Below, in pieces: positions 43,966-57,900 of a DNA stretch of 64,000 nt. The DNA lies in the NCBI RefSeq assembly GCF_000972845.2, contig NC_040022.1, forward strand, positions 1,178,001-1,242,000. Direction: 5' to 3'. The DNA comes from Larimichthys crocea (Eukaryota > Chordata > Actinopteri > Sciaenidae). The position numbers and the translations under genes are program-made. The notes beneath the pieces were generated by a model that did no database searches, was not told the DNA's origin, and saw only the letters and a program-made list of their open reading frames with translations. Numbering within the stretch: position 1 is the first letter of the stretch; each line of letters begins with the position of its first letter.

Positions 43966-46900
43966 AAGTTCCAAAAATGAGGCTGGGGCTTAAGAGGTTA
44001 CCAAAACAACGTAGCTTGTGCAGAACTTGTTCACTTTATATTATTTTACTTTATATTAAGTTTTACATTTGTGCCCACTAATTCAACCATAAAGCAAGTT
44101 GTGGCTTTAGATATCTGCATGGTTCGGACTCTAGTCGCTCTGAGTTTAAGCCTGACATCTCTTGTCATCACGTCTGTCACTCAAAAGGCTAAAAGACCAC
44201 ATTTGGTCCCGTAGAGGACTCATCAGGAACATGGATTGTCACCAGTGATAATGAACCTTCAATCAATCATACACCTAAAATTATCCTCATAATATAATCT
44301 GATTTATCTGCATGCTGAACGAAACCCAGGGCAGGCCGATGCTACCCCTCATCGACATCATTGATGGACTCTGTTACTCAAATGCAAACTAATTCAGTAA
44401 CACACTTTAACTGTTAGGGAAACAACTGAATGTACAGTATATTCTCGTGTTTTCAAGAGGACTGAGTCATCTATTGAACAAGAGCCACAGCCGCCATGTT
44501 GCCTCTGTCCCCAAGGACACCCCACTGTTCTTCTTTTTATGTGTTTTTAGAAATCTGTGTGTGCACTTTTGTGTGTGTCTGCTTTGTGGGTGACTGTGAT
44601 TCATTATTTACCAACTCCCTCTCATCTACAGACGAGATTAATTTGTTAAAGCTCTGCACCCATTTGTTATATGGAGAGAGAGAGAGAGCAGCAGCATAAA
44701 AGAACACAACTTTTAGATGGTATGAATTGATGAAGTGTTTATTAACACACCACGCTATCTGAAACGGTGCTACCATTCGTCTAAATGTGAAGTGTTTGGC
44801 CTCCGCATGTTTTATAGAAATGTGAGGTTTATATCACATAAGAGGATTTCGATTATTCCTGAGTGGTTTGATGGCATTTTGTCTGTGCAGTCTGCACATG
44901 TCGTGTGGTTTTGGTTTGAGATTCAGAGAAAATGTGATTCTTTGATGATCTGTCTTTCATGTTTGGACGTCAGAGCTTTAATAGCAGGAAATGAAGTACT
45001 GAGAGAGGCACATAAATAAATATAAAGAAAAGTTTAGTGAGTCACTGCAGGCAGCACAGACAACCTAGTTGTACCGTCAAAAGCAAAAGTAAAAAGATAG
45101 ATATAATCATTCATTGCAAGAGAACCTCTAAAAATTAGATTATCACTCAATTATATTCATTTTTGTTTGTTCAGATTATATATTGGTTTGTTGTGTGCAG
45201 GTGTACACAAGCATGCAGGTGAAGGAGCTTTAGGATTTGTGACACAAGCTCAGCAGCTAGATGACTCTAAACATCTCTGTACATAAGTCTACCACTGTCT
45301 CTGCTGAGGCCACATTCACAATAGGAGCTGCAGACTACCAGTCGGTTTTAGGAAAATAAATTTGCATCCCATAATGAACGCAGCAAAAATCCATTATGTG
45401 TTGTGCTGCTTTGCCTCTTGTTTTAGTAAATGCTAATGACACTTCTAGGCGCTGTCCATTTACATCATATAGCCGTCGCTGTTGTGTTGTGGTCATAAAT
45501 ATGCGATTGGTAAAAAAATCGGGGGGAAAATTGAATCAGCCGTGAAGCAATTTAGTCTTGAGGAAGCAGGGGGGGTTACAATCTTGTTAGCAGTCTGTAT
45601 TCTGCACATCAAAGATGAGCTGACAGCAATTGCATGTCCACGTTAACAACAGGCTGGTGCCTGAAATGTGTCGCTGTTTGAGTGAAGAAAGGAGGATGAC
45701 AGTAAATCTGTTGATTGAACACACACTGTGGAAAATAATTATTTATATGCCAAACACATTTTCAAGTGTCATTTGTAATTTGAAAAAGGTAATATACAGT
45801 ATATATACAGAGCAGAGCTCAAATAGCTAAGACAGTGGTCAATAAAATAAACAGTACATTATAAAATAATAGAAAGGATATCAGAGTGTGCTTTATGAGC
45901 AGGCTGCAATGTAATGAGGGATCTAAATTGACTGTAGACTGGTAATTGATAATATAGGAAACGATACTTTTGTTTTTGATTATCATATACCCGGTGTTAC
46001 AGTTTATTATATAATAATCTGAAGGTTACTCCCTCATTGTTCTTCCTATGGGATTTTGTATCCACATTTAATATACTCAAACAGGGTTTTATGTTTGTAT
46101 CCTGTTTCCTTTTTTCCCAGTCAGAAAATCTCATGGAAGATTTGTTTATATTTAGACTTTACAATAAAGCTACAGTTCAATAAATAAGTTGTACAATAAA
46201 TAAACTGACAATAAAACTTGGTTAACATTTCCAAACAAAGTGACCAATGAAATGTGACCCCTGACAGCACTATTACAGCCGTTTTAATCACTTCTTACCC
46301 AAAAAAGTGCACATTATGTAACATAATGCTGTGCTCGGACAGACATGGTTGATAATGTGACCTTGGATTAAAACCTCCACACTTGGCCTGGGGGCAGAGT
46401 CAATGTCCTGGGATTATGGTAAACCACTGCTCTGCCAATAACACACACAGGATTATTTTCCGCCACGTCTTTATGGTCTGAAACACATTTAGGTTCTGTG
46501 GAAGATTTGTAAATGTCACACTCTGACTAAGCGTACCTGATGATTTCAACCCATCTTTTCTAAATTTAATCTGTAAGTGCGTTTTGGATTTACCTTTCAT
46601 ACAGTATATGACTACTGCAAGCTTTCAGTCACAATATGTCACCCCCTCCATCATTTTATCAGAGTAACATTACAGCCATATCTAAGCACCTTATAGTATT
46701 TAATACATCCGATATCCTCAGCAGCTGTCACATCAGATACTCCAGAATACACATTTAAATATCCAACGCTGAGTCATCTTACCACAGAGCAGCCACGCCA
46801 TCATCTTATGTGATTCATGAGTCACACTGACTGACATACGTCATCACCTCATGTGTGTCAAGTTTGATTCGAAAAACAATTTATTAGAACAGCATACGTA

Positions 46901-47559
46901 CATCAAGCATCTTTCTGCAAAACTTACAAGCACAAACCAGCAATACTTACACAGCTGTACGCAGTATATAATCTATGAAGTGGGCACACAAGTCAGAACA
47001 GCTAAAAAACAGCAAGTTAAAGTGTGTTTTGAGTCCAGTCTTGAAAGCTATCAATAAAATGGGAAGAAAGTAGCAGAGAAAGCGTGAACATTTAGTGCTA
47101 CATCTTGCAACAGACAGGTATTTTTGGTCCGGTGTCTCAAGACTTTGTAGTCCGATGTTATGAAGTTATTGAAATCTGTTTTTATTATATTGCGGTATAC
47201 AAGCTTCCCTGGGTAATCTTCTCAGTGACCTGTTATTTTGATTTAATCACAGATGTCATTGACCCGCTGTGTTATTTTTATCACAGTATGCCGGATTAAA
47301 AGCAGGCGGAGCGGGCCAAACAGTAGAGCTGCTGGCTTTTTGATGTGACTGGTCCGAATATACCTGTTGTCTTAACTGTGTGCCAGAGAAGAGATTTGGA
47401 TAATTCTGGTTAACACTCCCACTAAACTCTGAGATGAAGGTCACACAGAGGACCACAGAGTGCATCAGTTAAAAGAGAAAAACTAATCTAGCTTAACTAC
47501 TACGTTCTTTTGTTTCTTCGACTTCTGTTAAGCAAAGGTGGGTGTCCCTTGATTTGAAC
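43966..47559. other. Intergenic, no gene seen
   Basis: No exon supported. A short (GA)n run lies at about 44673-44690. The block 45360-45640 has no visible repeat and could be conserved non-coding sequence, on composition only. Confidence 0.45.
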
Positions 47560-47615
47560 ACAGGGTTCCCACACCTTCTTAGACATCAAATTCAAGGACT
47601 CCAGACCCATACACA
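47560..47615 (+). repeat. Short fragment of a fish DNA repeat
   Basis: The words CAGGGTTCCCACACCTTC and CATCAAATTCAAGGAC match the start of an abundant fish repeat (terminal word CAGGGTTCCC). Only the first 50-60 bp are present. Confidence 0.55.
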
Positions 47616-50339
47616 CACACACGCAGTCTACAACAAGGAATTAATTACGGTTAAAACCCTGAGGACTTTTATCATGAGGACCAGTAGTCTTTACGGAAAC
47701 GTTGTTAATGTTCAAAAAAGCTGTTAGTCTGCCAAGCTTAGCCACATGATGCTGATGATCTCAATATGAGTTTAATCTCAAGCACTTGTAATCCACCAGC
47801 ATAAGACATGACACATGTTTTTACACATGTTTTATTTTCAAAAACCTCCTGTGGGAAATATGCTGACAGACTTATTTATCATCGTAACACGTGAATATAC
47901 AGACACACATGCATTAAATAAACATATACAGTCTCCTTTGAATGCGTAGACCAGTGAAAAACTAGATGCAAGTTGAATTCAGGGAGTTAAATGCACATAT
48001 TCTACACGTGTTGGCAACCACATCACAAATGTCAAAGTATAATTCCCATAAGGTGCAACTAACGAGTTTAGTCTCTACAAAACATACATCACAAATTCCC
48101 AAGTGACCACCAGTCCTAAAAACACAGCACTTTTGAGGAGCTAGAGCCAATTATTAAATACTTTTTCTCTTAAATAATTCCTCATTTCAAAGTAGTTGCC
48201 AGTTAATTATCTTTTGATCCACAAATTGATGAAACATTATTAGTTTCGGTTCTTCTTGCGTACCTTCTCAAACAATGTCAATGTCAAAATGTCTGTGACT
48301 TTTCTCTCCACACTATCAGCTTGTTAGGTGACTCACTGTTTATCTCTTGTTGGTGAAAAGCTGCCAGCCAGACAGTATCAGGGTAACTTTAGCTTTTATA
48401 TAAGTGGTGAAGACCATCACTGGACTGCAGCAGCAATGATTGACGTGTGGTTTCTGGCTCCTGAAGAGCTGTGGCTCCTCCTGAGAGATTTGATAAAGTT
48501 TGAATCTTTGCAGGGTGCTGCTGTCGATGCAGTTGGCTGGCAGTAGAAGTCACCTTGTGACGTTGGAGACTGCAGCACACTAAATCAACACTATTCAATA
48601 CGCCTGCGTTTTTGTGCATGATCTAGATACTACTAAATTCTTACATCGACCCAAGTGGACCTACATAGATTAACATACACACTCACTTACTCTAAAGACT
48701 CTTTTCTGGATCATTAGTCCTCTGTGTATCACCCCTCCTCTGCTCTACTCTTGTCACAGAGGGAACCTAATTGCTCTGAAACCTGTACTGTCCAAAAGCC
48801 ACATCCTATATTCAGCACAACAGGAACACACAGGGGAACCTGAGGGGCAGACTCCAACCAAACCCAACTTTATTAACATTTTCTTGACAAAGCCACTTGC
48901 CCTGAATGGAGGACCCAGATAGAGGTTACAGCAGGAAAGGGCAAAACTGAGTGTGTGAGTTTTATTAAAGGATACTGCGGATTTTTAATGTGTTTAAAGG
49001 TTAGACAAAGTAAATGGTGCTGGGCTGCCATTATCCTGCAGTCCCAAAGCACCATTTCATGCCAATCCTTTATTCTACAGAGAGTTTCTCTCTCTCCTCT
49101 CCTCCTGACACGTGTCCCAGTGGACTAACTTATGGTAGCATATACATAGAGTTGCTTATTATCTTTTTTTTTACACTTACAGTCTAGACAGTCTAACCAG
49201 ACAATCAATTGTCTTTCTTTCCTTTACTTAATGATCATCCTTTTTCGATCTATGCTGTATCCACACACAAGCTCAGCAGCAAAAATCCCTCCAGTTTCAC
49301 ATCACAGAAACATCTGACACATTAGCACAGCGATGCTCACAGCGAGCGCTGACACAGGGTCACTTAAGAGGCTCCAGCCCTCCATGGTAACAGCAATTAA
49401 TTGAAGACAGATTATATCTCTGGCACTATAATAGCTGTTGTCCATTACTGTAATGATGATCCTCCGTGCAGTCTCCAGTGTCAATTAGCTTGACGTGATC
49501 TACTAAGGTCTGTTTGAACATAAATTGATCTTTTCATCTTAACACCCAGCAGTAATTAGGAGGACATTTTTTAGGGGAAGATCAGTCAGTCATGACACCC
49601 TGAAACCGTTGGACAAATTGGGGAGACACAGTCTACGCAGGGTAATTAATTCATTTGTGGAGTAGTTGTCACAGAGAATATACGGCTTGAGATGTTTTAA
49701 TGTTTTTTTTTCTTTTATTCTTTATAAAAGTAAAAAAGGGCACACAGACACTTTTATTTTTACTTTTCCTGATTTGCATAAAAGCAGTACATGAATGCAA
49801 CGTGTTAATTGTTAAAAGGATATTTTAACTTTAGGCTTAGCCAGCTAAAGGTAACAAAAAAACAACAAGTCTAAAAAATGTTTTACATGTTTGTATTGAT
49901 GTGCCAGATGCAGCAGCAGTTGCCAGACTTTATAGGAAATGGTGCTCCCAGGCCAAGATGTAGTCTAAGCGTGTAATCACCTCTTTTAAGCAGCAATTTT
50001 TCAATTTAACACGATGCTGGTAGGTGGATTAACACCAAACGAACACACAAACATACAGAGCGGCATCTATCTTCCTATTTAACTGAGAAAAAGAATAATC
50101 ATCTTTCCTAAAATGTCAAATTCCCAGCCAACAAGAGTGACTATTTTTCAATGACCAAATTATATTCATATCAGTATACCTGCTACACATCCATTCAGTC
50201 TAAATGACGCTGAGTCTGTCACGGATACACCCAAACATGATGAGTGATTCAGCAGGATGACAATGTGGGTGTGGACAAACAGCCAGAAAATATTCTGTGG
50301 AGTTGGAGGAGGAGGAGAGTTGTAAAAAGTTGAAGTTGT
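47616..50339. other. Intergenic, no gene seen
   Basis: No exon supported. The block 49280-49700 is free of visible repeats and contains several TAATTA-type words (for example CAGTAATTAGG and GGTAATTAATTC). It is a possible regulatory sequence, judged on appearance alone. Confidence 0.45.
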
Positions 50340-50382
<43 letters not shown>

Positions 50383-50389
50383 ACACACG
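50340..50389. repeat. (AC)n microsatellite
   Basis: About 23 AC units with one AT interruption. Confidence 0.95.
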
Positions 50390-51404
50390 CAGGTTGCTCA
50401 TTAAATGTGCTATAGGGAGTTGGTATGTGAACCTGCCTAGCGCTGCAGTGCTGTGCTGCAGAATGTGGAGGAAAGATGGGACAGTCATCGCCAGAGGAAT
50501 TTTTTTCTACGCCAGGTGAAGCAGATGACTGTGCTATTATAGTCTCCCTGTCAGAAAAGACTATATTGGGGAAGGCACATAACTTTTTAGTTTAATCCTC
50601 TAGAGTCTGTGGCAGCTGTTGTATAAGCAGTTGTTGCACAGTGTGGTTGGTAACCTGTAGGTGGCGCAGTGATTCACAGCGAGAACAAAGTGGGTTTGAT
50701 TTCATGGACCTGTCTTCATTTGGATGTTTGTCTCATGTTTCTGCAGGCTTTCTACCACATTCAATGCATGTCAAGTGAATTGGAGAATCAGTTCCCTGTG
50801 ATGCACTCTGATGGACTAGTGAAGGCACGGTTTTACTGCTACTGCTACTCCATTCACTCATTATAGTGGATTAGAATCATGGCGACAGTCTGGTCTGTGA
50901 TCTATGCTCAGTGTCAGGGTTTGGTGGTTGTCCACACTGCCAGCAGGTTACAGTATACTGTGAAGCTGCAACAATTCATCATCAGGTCAAACAGAAAATA
51001 AAATTCCTTGGTCTTCAGATGTGATAATTTGCTGCTTTTCTTTGTCATTTATAAACTGAATATATTTCAGTATTAGACTGGTGGTCTGGAAATAAAATAG
51101 CTCTTTGAATACATTACCCTTGGCTGCGACATTTTTCACATTTACTGACATTTTATAGACAAAACAATTTGTGAACAAACTGATTGATTAGCTGATTAAT
51201 TGTGAATGAAAGTTATTGTGAGTTACATTGTGATATATCACTCTACATTTCATGGAAGTAAATTCATAAAACGAGTCACTTTCCATTACCTTTTGTAGCA
51301 TGTGACAGTAATACCCTATACTGTATGTCACACAGTATACATGTAGCTGCCTGTCGTTTAATTAATACGGTAATCGTTATTCCAAATCCATTTTCTTAAT
51401 TTAT
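50390..51404. other. Intergenic, no gene seen
   Basis: No supported exon or named element. Confidence 0.45.
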
Positions 51405-51478
51405 TCAGTATCAGATTTATTGCCAAGTTTTCACATACAAGGAATTTGTCTTGGAGTTATTGGTGCATAACAAACTTT
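51405..51478 (+). repeat. Fish repeat fragment
   Basis: TTTATTGCCAAGTTTTCACA followed by CAAGGAATTTGTCTTGG and GTTATTGGTGCATAACAA is a familiar fish repeat tail. It abuts the next repeat directly. Confidence 0.55.
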
Positions 51479-51482
51479 AAAG

Positions 51483-51778
51483 TCAGTGTAAAGGCAATTC
51501 TGTGATTTCTTCTTTCAAAAATACATTAAATATGTTGGAAAATAGACTTCGAACGATATATTACTGAAATGTGTCAAAACAGTTTTTCACCAGTTTTCAG
51601 TCCAGGATTTTGTGGGCGGTCCTAAAGGATGGCTCGATGACACGCCAAGGCCACCCTGAGCGTATCCCTACACCCCTGGAGCTGAGAACACTGCTCATTT
51701 TTATCCAATTTAGACACCTAATTTCATAAACTTGTTGATATTTTTAATCATTCAAATTTGGCTGGGTGGTTAATAAGA
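51483..51778 (+). repeat. Three-copy dispersed repeat, copy B
   Basis: Plus-strand copy of the element described at 12475-12960. It shares the AAATATGTTGGAAAATAG word, CAGTCCAGGATTTTGTGG and GGCCACCCTGAGCG, and ends in TTTGGCTGGGTGGTTAATAA. It lacks the 150-bp inner segment of copy A. Confidence 0.8.
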
Positions 51779-53989
51779 CTTGGATCGGCTTATATGTTCA
51801 TCTGAAATGTACTTGAACAACACGGTGACTGAATTGTCTCAGTTATGAATTACAAAATACAAATACAGTAGCATAAATAAGGCTAAATTACCGCCCACCC
51901 ACGCCAAAAATTTAGTAAGAGTAACACAAGCTCGCCGTTGTAACTTCTCCCACCTTCCTGTCGAGTGCATGTAAACACTTGCATCTTGTTTTGACAGTTT
52001 GTTTTCATGAAATCCTCTCACAGCGTACCCAGAGCTGCTGCCGGTGCCTCTCAGGTCATGGATTATTCATGGGATATAGAGGGAGATGACGCAGTCCCAT
52101 CATGTGGCTCACATCCCAGTGAGCACTGTGTGACAGGGCCAGTTGCATCAGGTCAAAAAAAGTTGTCTCACGTCACACGTGACTACTACTAATAATAATA
52201 ATACAGCAAAATGATCTTTAATTATCTTTCTTGTCTAGCTGTAATGTGTTCATACCTGTACAGGTATTCGAATTTACCTGCCACACCAAGGTACAGATAG
52301 AGTTGATATCAAATATCACAACATGGAAAAACATGGATATGAGCCTAATGATTGGTCAACAGAGCCAGCGCCTCCTCTCAATTTCTAGTCTTGCTATTTT
52401 TCGCCCGGTGATAAGGCGGCTCTCTGCTTGGCCACTGACAAGTCCACTCTTATTTTTGACATTATCTTACAGCTACACTCGGTCGTGGCAGCCTGAATTG
52501 TGAGCTGCATTGCAGAAATAAAAAAGAAAAGGTGGTTTGTTTTGTTGAGGATTTTCCATGGGTTGAAGTGATGAAATCCTCCTGTAATGTCGGTACTGGG
52601 TGTTGGCAGACGTGCTTTGAGCTGTTTTCAGTTTTGAATCAACTAGCAATTACCACAAACGCACTCATTGTTCACAAAGAGTGTCACAATAGCTGACAAC
52701 CCCTCATCAAGTGAGCGCGATGCGTGTAAGCGACTGTATTCGTCTGTTTAACCAACTCACTAATCAGAGGAGGTCTGTTTTTATGTTTTTCTGACAGTAC
52801 GTGCTGTACACACACCGTGCTGATGCTCTTAATTAATGTTTGTCTATATGCATTTGATTGCAGCTTGTGACACTGTGCGTTGGAGATTCATTGATGTCTG
52901 CAACAGTGGGTGTTTTCAATGACAAGGGTATCTGCGCATATGAGACGAAACTTTGAAACATAAAATGGGAATCATGAAAGCAAAAACTGCTTCATCTCTT
53001 AGATTTTAGTTGATTTTAAAAAAGAAAAAGAAAGAAAAATGTCAGATTTCTGCTTGGAAATTACTAAAAAAAGAAAAAGTCAAAGAGAATCTGGTGTGCT
53101 TTGGTGGGCAAGTATTACAAGCACAGACATCAGAGATTCTCCCTTTTCAAGTGAATAGCCCAGAACAATCACAGTTCAGATCTGTCCCTTTGTTGTAGTG
53201 GCTACATGGTGACCATCTAATCTTTTAAGTAAGAGTCACGAAAAAAGGTTTTTAATACATTATGTTGTATTTTACTGCAGGTAGTTTTAATATTCAGTGT
53301 GTTGTGAACTTTGCTTGCTGTTTGGTTCTGCGGCAAACACAAGCCAGAATCTGGACAAAGTATGAACATTACATCATTTAAAAACAGCATTTATTTACTC
53401 TATTTACACCCTGACTATATGAAGCTGTCTCCAAAACAGCACCAGTCTGATATTTTCAACACTTAAAAGCAGATAAACACATCATTTAGATAAATCGATC
53501 TAGAGTAAAACCACACGGCAGTGAGACACTGCTTGATACACCAATTTAATAATTTACCAAAAGCTCAACTCAACTCAAGTAAGAAATAAAGAAGTAGAAA
53601 TTCTCTCTGGCCTTATACTCACCCATCCTTCTAAATCTGCCTCAGACAGTTATTTTAAAAGGATGACATGACTCCACATCCCTGAAGTTTGTGCCATGTA
53701 TCTGCCTGTACTTTTATTAAAACCAAAAACTTTCCTAAAGTCTAAAAAAACTAAAATGAAAATGCATTTTTTCTTATCAAATCAAATCTGTCTGCCTCGA
53801 GTTGTCAAAAATGTCATTACTCACCACATAAGAGTTGAAGTTTCATTCCTCTATCTGCAGTAATCACACCCCCTACATCTGTAGCTCCCAGTGTTCTTGA
53901 AATTGCCAGTTCTCTCCTCCTAATGAGCCAGAGGGTCTCTGTGGCCACGGACTACACCACAACGTCTGGTGGAGACGTGTCATGGTGAT
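51779..53989. other. Intergenic, no gene seen
   Basis: No supported exon. Includes an A/G-rich run near 53010-53080 and an AATAAT run near 52190-52202. Confidence 0.45.
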
Positions 53990-54432
53990 CCTCTAGGAAA
54001 CTGGAAGCTGCCTGGCAAGGTAAACTTTAATATTTCAGAGGAGACTTGATGGATTCCATCAGGTGTTTTCACCTGTTCTGAAAAATAATAGACAAGGCCA
54101 TCTTCCAGCATCTCATCCCGGTTCTTTAAAACCCGGTCATGTCACTCTCTGTTATACCCTTGAGGCAGTGCAGTCCTACAGTGTGACAGGATGACCTGGA
54201 GGCTTGCAGTAGACATACATCTGATAGGGGCTGCTCGTTTCTCCTCACGATTTTCTGCACCTCAATGTCTCCTTCAGGTATTTGTTTAGAAACACTTCTT
54301 TCCACAGCATCACGTGTTTGTTTTATGATTTCCTTTTCTATAGTGAACAGAGCCACTATACTGTGTGTACGCCTCCCTCAGTTAATTGCTGATTCTTTCA
54401 GCTTGGTAGCACACTCCGCCTTGACCTTTAAA
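53870..54432 (-). pseudogene. Degraded coding-like stretch, unrecognised
   Basis: On the minus strand, about 560 bp read as protein-like sequence in two frames broken by stops. From about 54432 one frame gives KVKAECATKLKE, a stop, then EKEIIKQTRDAVERSVSK and VQKIVRRNEQPLSDVC, to the stop at 54126. A second frame from about 54150 gives RDEMLEDGLVYYFSEQV and SSEILKFTLPGSFQF, interrupted by stops, then GSYRCRGCDYC. Composition is rich in charged residues and unlike the surrounding non-coding DNA. I do not recognise the family. The CRGCDYC motif could be part of a zinc-binding region of a retroelement protein, but that is a guess. It ends next to copy C of a dispersed repeat, so it may belong to a transposon. 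Confidence 0.35.
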
Positions 54433-54622
54433 TTCTGTGTAAAGGAGATTTCTTTCAAAAATACATTAAATATGTTGGAAAATAGTTGCTGAAAACATGA
54501 AAAAAGACTTTGAATAATATATTACTGAAATGTGGAGTTAGAGGTTAAAACAGTTTTCAGTCCAGGATTTTGTGGGCGGTCCTAAAGGGTGGCTCGATGA
54601 CACGCTGAGGCCACCCTGATTA
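54433..54622 (+). repeat. Three-copy dispersed repeat, copy C (truncated)
   Basis: Shares AAATATGTTGGAAAATAG, TATATTACTGAAATGTGG, CAGTCCAGGATTTTGTGG and GGCCACCCTGA with copies A and B. Like copy A, but unlike B, it retains the TTGCTGAAAA segment. It stops after the CACCCTGA word. Confidence 0.8.
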
Positions 54623-54850
54623 ATTCAAAGTTAGATCAGTTTTCTGTTTTCTATTCTATTTAAACGCGTACAGTACATGGAGTGTATCAGAAAGGGCAGT
54701 GGTTTTATTTTCCAGTGTTGTTGCCTTCATCTGTCCATTCAAGTTGTTCGGGTAGGATCAGTTGCTCTCCACGACTTTCTCTGACTCCAGCTTCTAGCTT
54801 GGCCATGAACAACTTTTTATATTCTATTTTCAAATAAATCATCCCACTAT

Positions 54851-54945
54851 GATACTCCTTTTATCCATCCATCCATTATCTGTAAGCACTTATTCTCATT
54901 AGGGTCATGGTGGGGCTGGAGCCTATCCTAGGTCCATGACGCTTA
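54851..54945 (+). repeat. 3' end of a fish retroelement, plus orientation
   Basis: CATCCATCCATTATCTGTAA followed by GCTGGAGCCTATCCTAGG is the reverse-orientation partner of 39345-39435. The CATC repeats are the simple-sequence terminus. Confidence 0.7.
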
Positions 54946-57900
54946 AAATCCTTTTATTTCTTATGTACTCTCTCTCCCTCTCTCTTGTCAATTGAATAGC
55001 ATTCTCTGCATTTCTGCTTTATTCGTGCCATGTGCAATTGCTTTTAGTGGCCTTCAGCAGAAGTTTTTTCCAATTTATTTTTCTTGTACAAGAATTTTTA
55101 TCTGAGTTATCGTGCCTCACAGCACTGCCAATAGCTAGACCACTGAGCACTGATCACAACACCAGTATGTTGAATTGTATCCTGGGTGCTGTTAGAGGAC
55201 AATGACAGCTCAATAGTGTGAAACAGTGGGAGTTTTTCTGGCTGTGCAATTCAATCACTTCAAATTGTGCACTTTAAATCTCGAATAAATCGATCATTGT
55301 TATGTGTTCATTTGTCCTTGAGCATTGAAGTCACATTAAGATAAAAGGGATGCATACAATCAGAATGAACTGATGTTTTATTTGTTGAATACTGGAACTG
55401 AAATCAGTTTGCCTTGATTGAAATTCATTCTGTTCTTTTGTGTTGCTGTTTTTTTATTAATTATATTTGCTACTTCGTGCGGTCCACTGCACACCCAGAC
55501 TTCTGGAATATTTGGATTTCTATTAAACAGCTCAGTCAATTACATGTTCACAGCCAGCTTTATTTTTGGTTTGTTATTATTAAAGTCAAGCTCCTGTTGA
55601 GAAGTATCTCACTTGTTCTGTACAAACAAAAACCAAAAAGATTTGACCAGATTTTATTTCGTTGGTCTGTTTTCTTTCTTATTATTATTTAATTGATTTC
55701 TGCACATCTTTAGAAGTTTTACAACTTTACTGTTGACTTTCATCTTTAAAAGCAAAAAAGAAATCGAATGTGCTGCCTCATGGTGCACCTGCTCCGTCAG
55801 GTTAGGTGAGGACACCTGCGTTTTCTCCGTCACTGCTTGCCTCAGCGCTGCTGCCACCGCGCTCTTGGTGATTGCTCGCACACAATGAGCGGACCGCCAC
55901 ACTCTGTGCTACCTGGTGTGTGAATGTAAGAGAAGGGTGGTGGAGGTAAGGTATGACCTGATTATGGAAAACAGCCCCTGGCATCGCTCCCAGAGGGCGC
56001 AGGAATTGTGGCATCATAGTGAAAAATATTCCTGTTGTGCCGGCTTCTGTCACAAGACGCCTGTGGATGAAGCTCAGCCATGGCAGACTGCCAAGAGAGG
56101 GAGAGCGGGGAAGAGAGGGATGGATGGAGGGAGATGATAAAGACGAGATAGAATTATGCAGCATTCATGTCATTTCAGATTTATGGTAGATGTTATTGAT
56201 GTTTGCATCCGAGTCGTAATTACAGTCGGAGTATGTGGGATGTTTTTAAGCAGGCGCTGATATTTCCCACTTTGCATCTCACACTGTGGATGTAAATCAA
56301 CGAAGGTGGCGGCAAGCGAAGGGACAATTTCACCAAATCTGGCAATATATGATAGCAAACACCCAAAATGTGTGTACACTTCACACCAATACAATCCATC
56401 CAAATGACTGTAATTTACGAAGGAATGGCAGTTTCAAAGTGCACTCAGTTGCGGTGTTTGTGATTGATTTTAAATAGATTTTGCCTTTTCATGACATTAA
56501 ACATATTTGCTTATTCGTAGGCAGATAAAAATTGTAGTGTGCAGCAAATAACAGAAGAGTTTTAGATGAATGTGTGCACTGAAGAAGTAGCTTCATGCAC
56601 ACCTGTGGGTCTAAATATGACAGTTGTGAGGTGACTTCATCTCAGAAACAATGCAGTGTCTCTGTCCTTGTATTGTTTTTTTTTTATGAGCTGCAAACTG
56701 AATCTATAGATAGGATATTATCCAAATGTATAAACTACTTCTTCTCCTTCTCACAACTGTATAATCTCTTTTACCCACACTCCTAAATTCAATCTGACCA
56801 TTGGAGAGGAAAAATGCAAACCTTACTCATCAGTGTGCCGAGGAAACAAGTAACAAGCTGCAGAGAGGGGCACAGAGCCAAAGGAAAGAGGGAGGCCAAA
56901 AAATGTCGGAAAGCACCATTAATCTGCTCTGCCATCGCTTAGACAAGAGAAAGGGTGGTCCAAGGAAGATGTAGTGAACACACAAGTTTACGCTACCAAA
57001 GTCTTACTTTTGAAGGATAATAATGGGCTGCTGCAGTGTTTGGGGTGTTTTTTTGTTTTTTTTATTTTTTGTTGTAAATGGATGTTCAAGACAGACAATC
57101 AGAGGCGATGCTTCCCGTTCGAGTAAATTCAGTTGGCTTCGTTGTACTCCAGCACAAAAACTGCACTGATGCACAACAGCCTGAGCAGTTCAACTTGCAC
57201 AGCACAGTGAAGTGAAATTTCCAAAAGAGTACCAACTCAACATGGGTTTGACTGGTTCCTCAAGAGTTTATGTTAGTCCCGGTTCTCTCGATGATGATGC
57301 ATGTTGTGTTTTGTTTATGTATAATTTGATGCGCGATGAATAAAGTGGACTTTGTGGAAAGATTCAGAATCAAGTTATCCTGCACTATATAGTGTACAGA
57401 GCCTGTTGAATCAGCCAGGACAATAAACTACTAGAGTGTGTTTGTAGATTTATTATATAATGGTAAACATAAAACCCTGTAAAAACTCTTTGTTTCTCTG
57501 TGGTTGCGTTGGCTTGTCATCCTGCGGTAAGTATCATTTTAACACCAGTGGATTTGATAATCGTATCTAATCACCAGCAGGAAGAACAATGTCTGTCTCA
57601 CTGCCAATGTGGCTCAGTATGGCTCCCAAGTGTACACTGTAGTTCATAATATGAATATAAAGTCCAAACAAAATGGTGCGACTATAGTTTTTACACCCTG
57701 ATAAGTAATTAAATCCCGACTCATCTGGCAAGCATCTGAAGGAGGCATTAAAGAAAATTGGCGTGTGGTTTTGTGTTTGCGTTTCCCTTGAGGAAGGACT
57801 CTCTTTGTGCATATATTTGGACTGACGCTTGTTGGATGTTAGTCTAGAAGGGGAATTTCCCCCGTCAGCAGGAAATCAATTATTCATTCAGTGGCATGGA

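Noticed and set aside
55802..56164. 120-codon minus-strand open frame with Pro/Ser-rich N-terminus
   Set aside because: Overlapping plus-strand open frame, low-complexity Ser/Pro start from purine-rich DNA, and no conserved motif.
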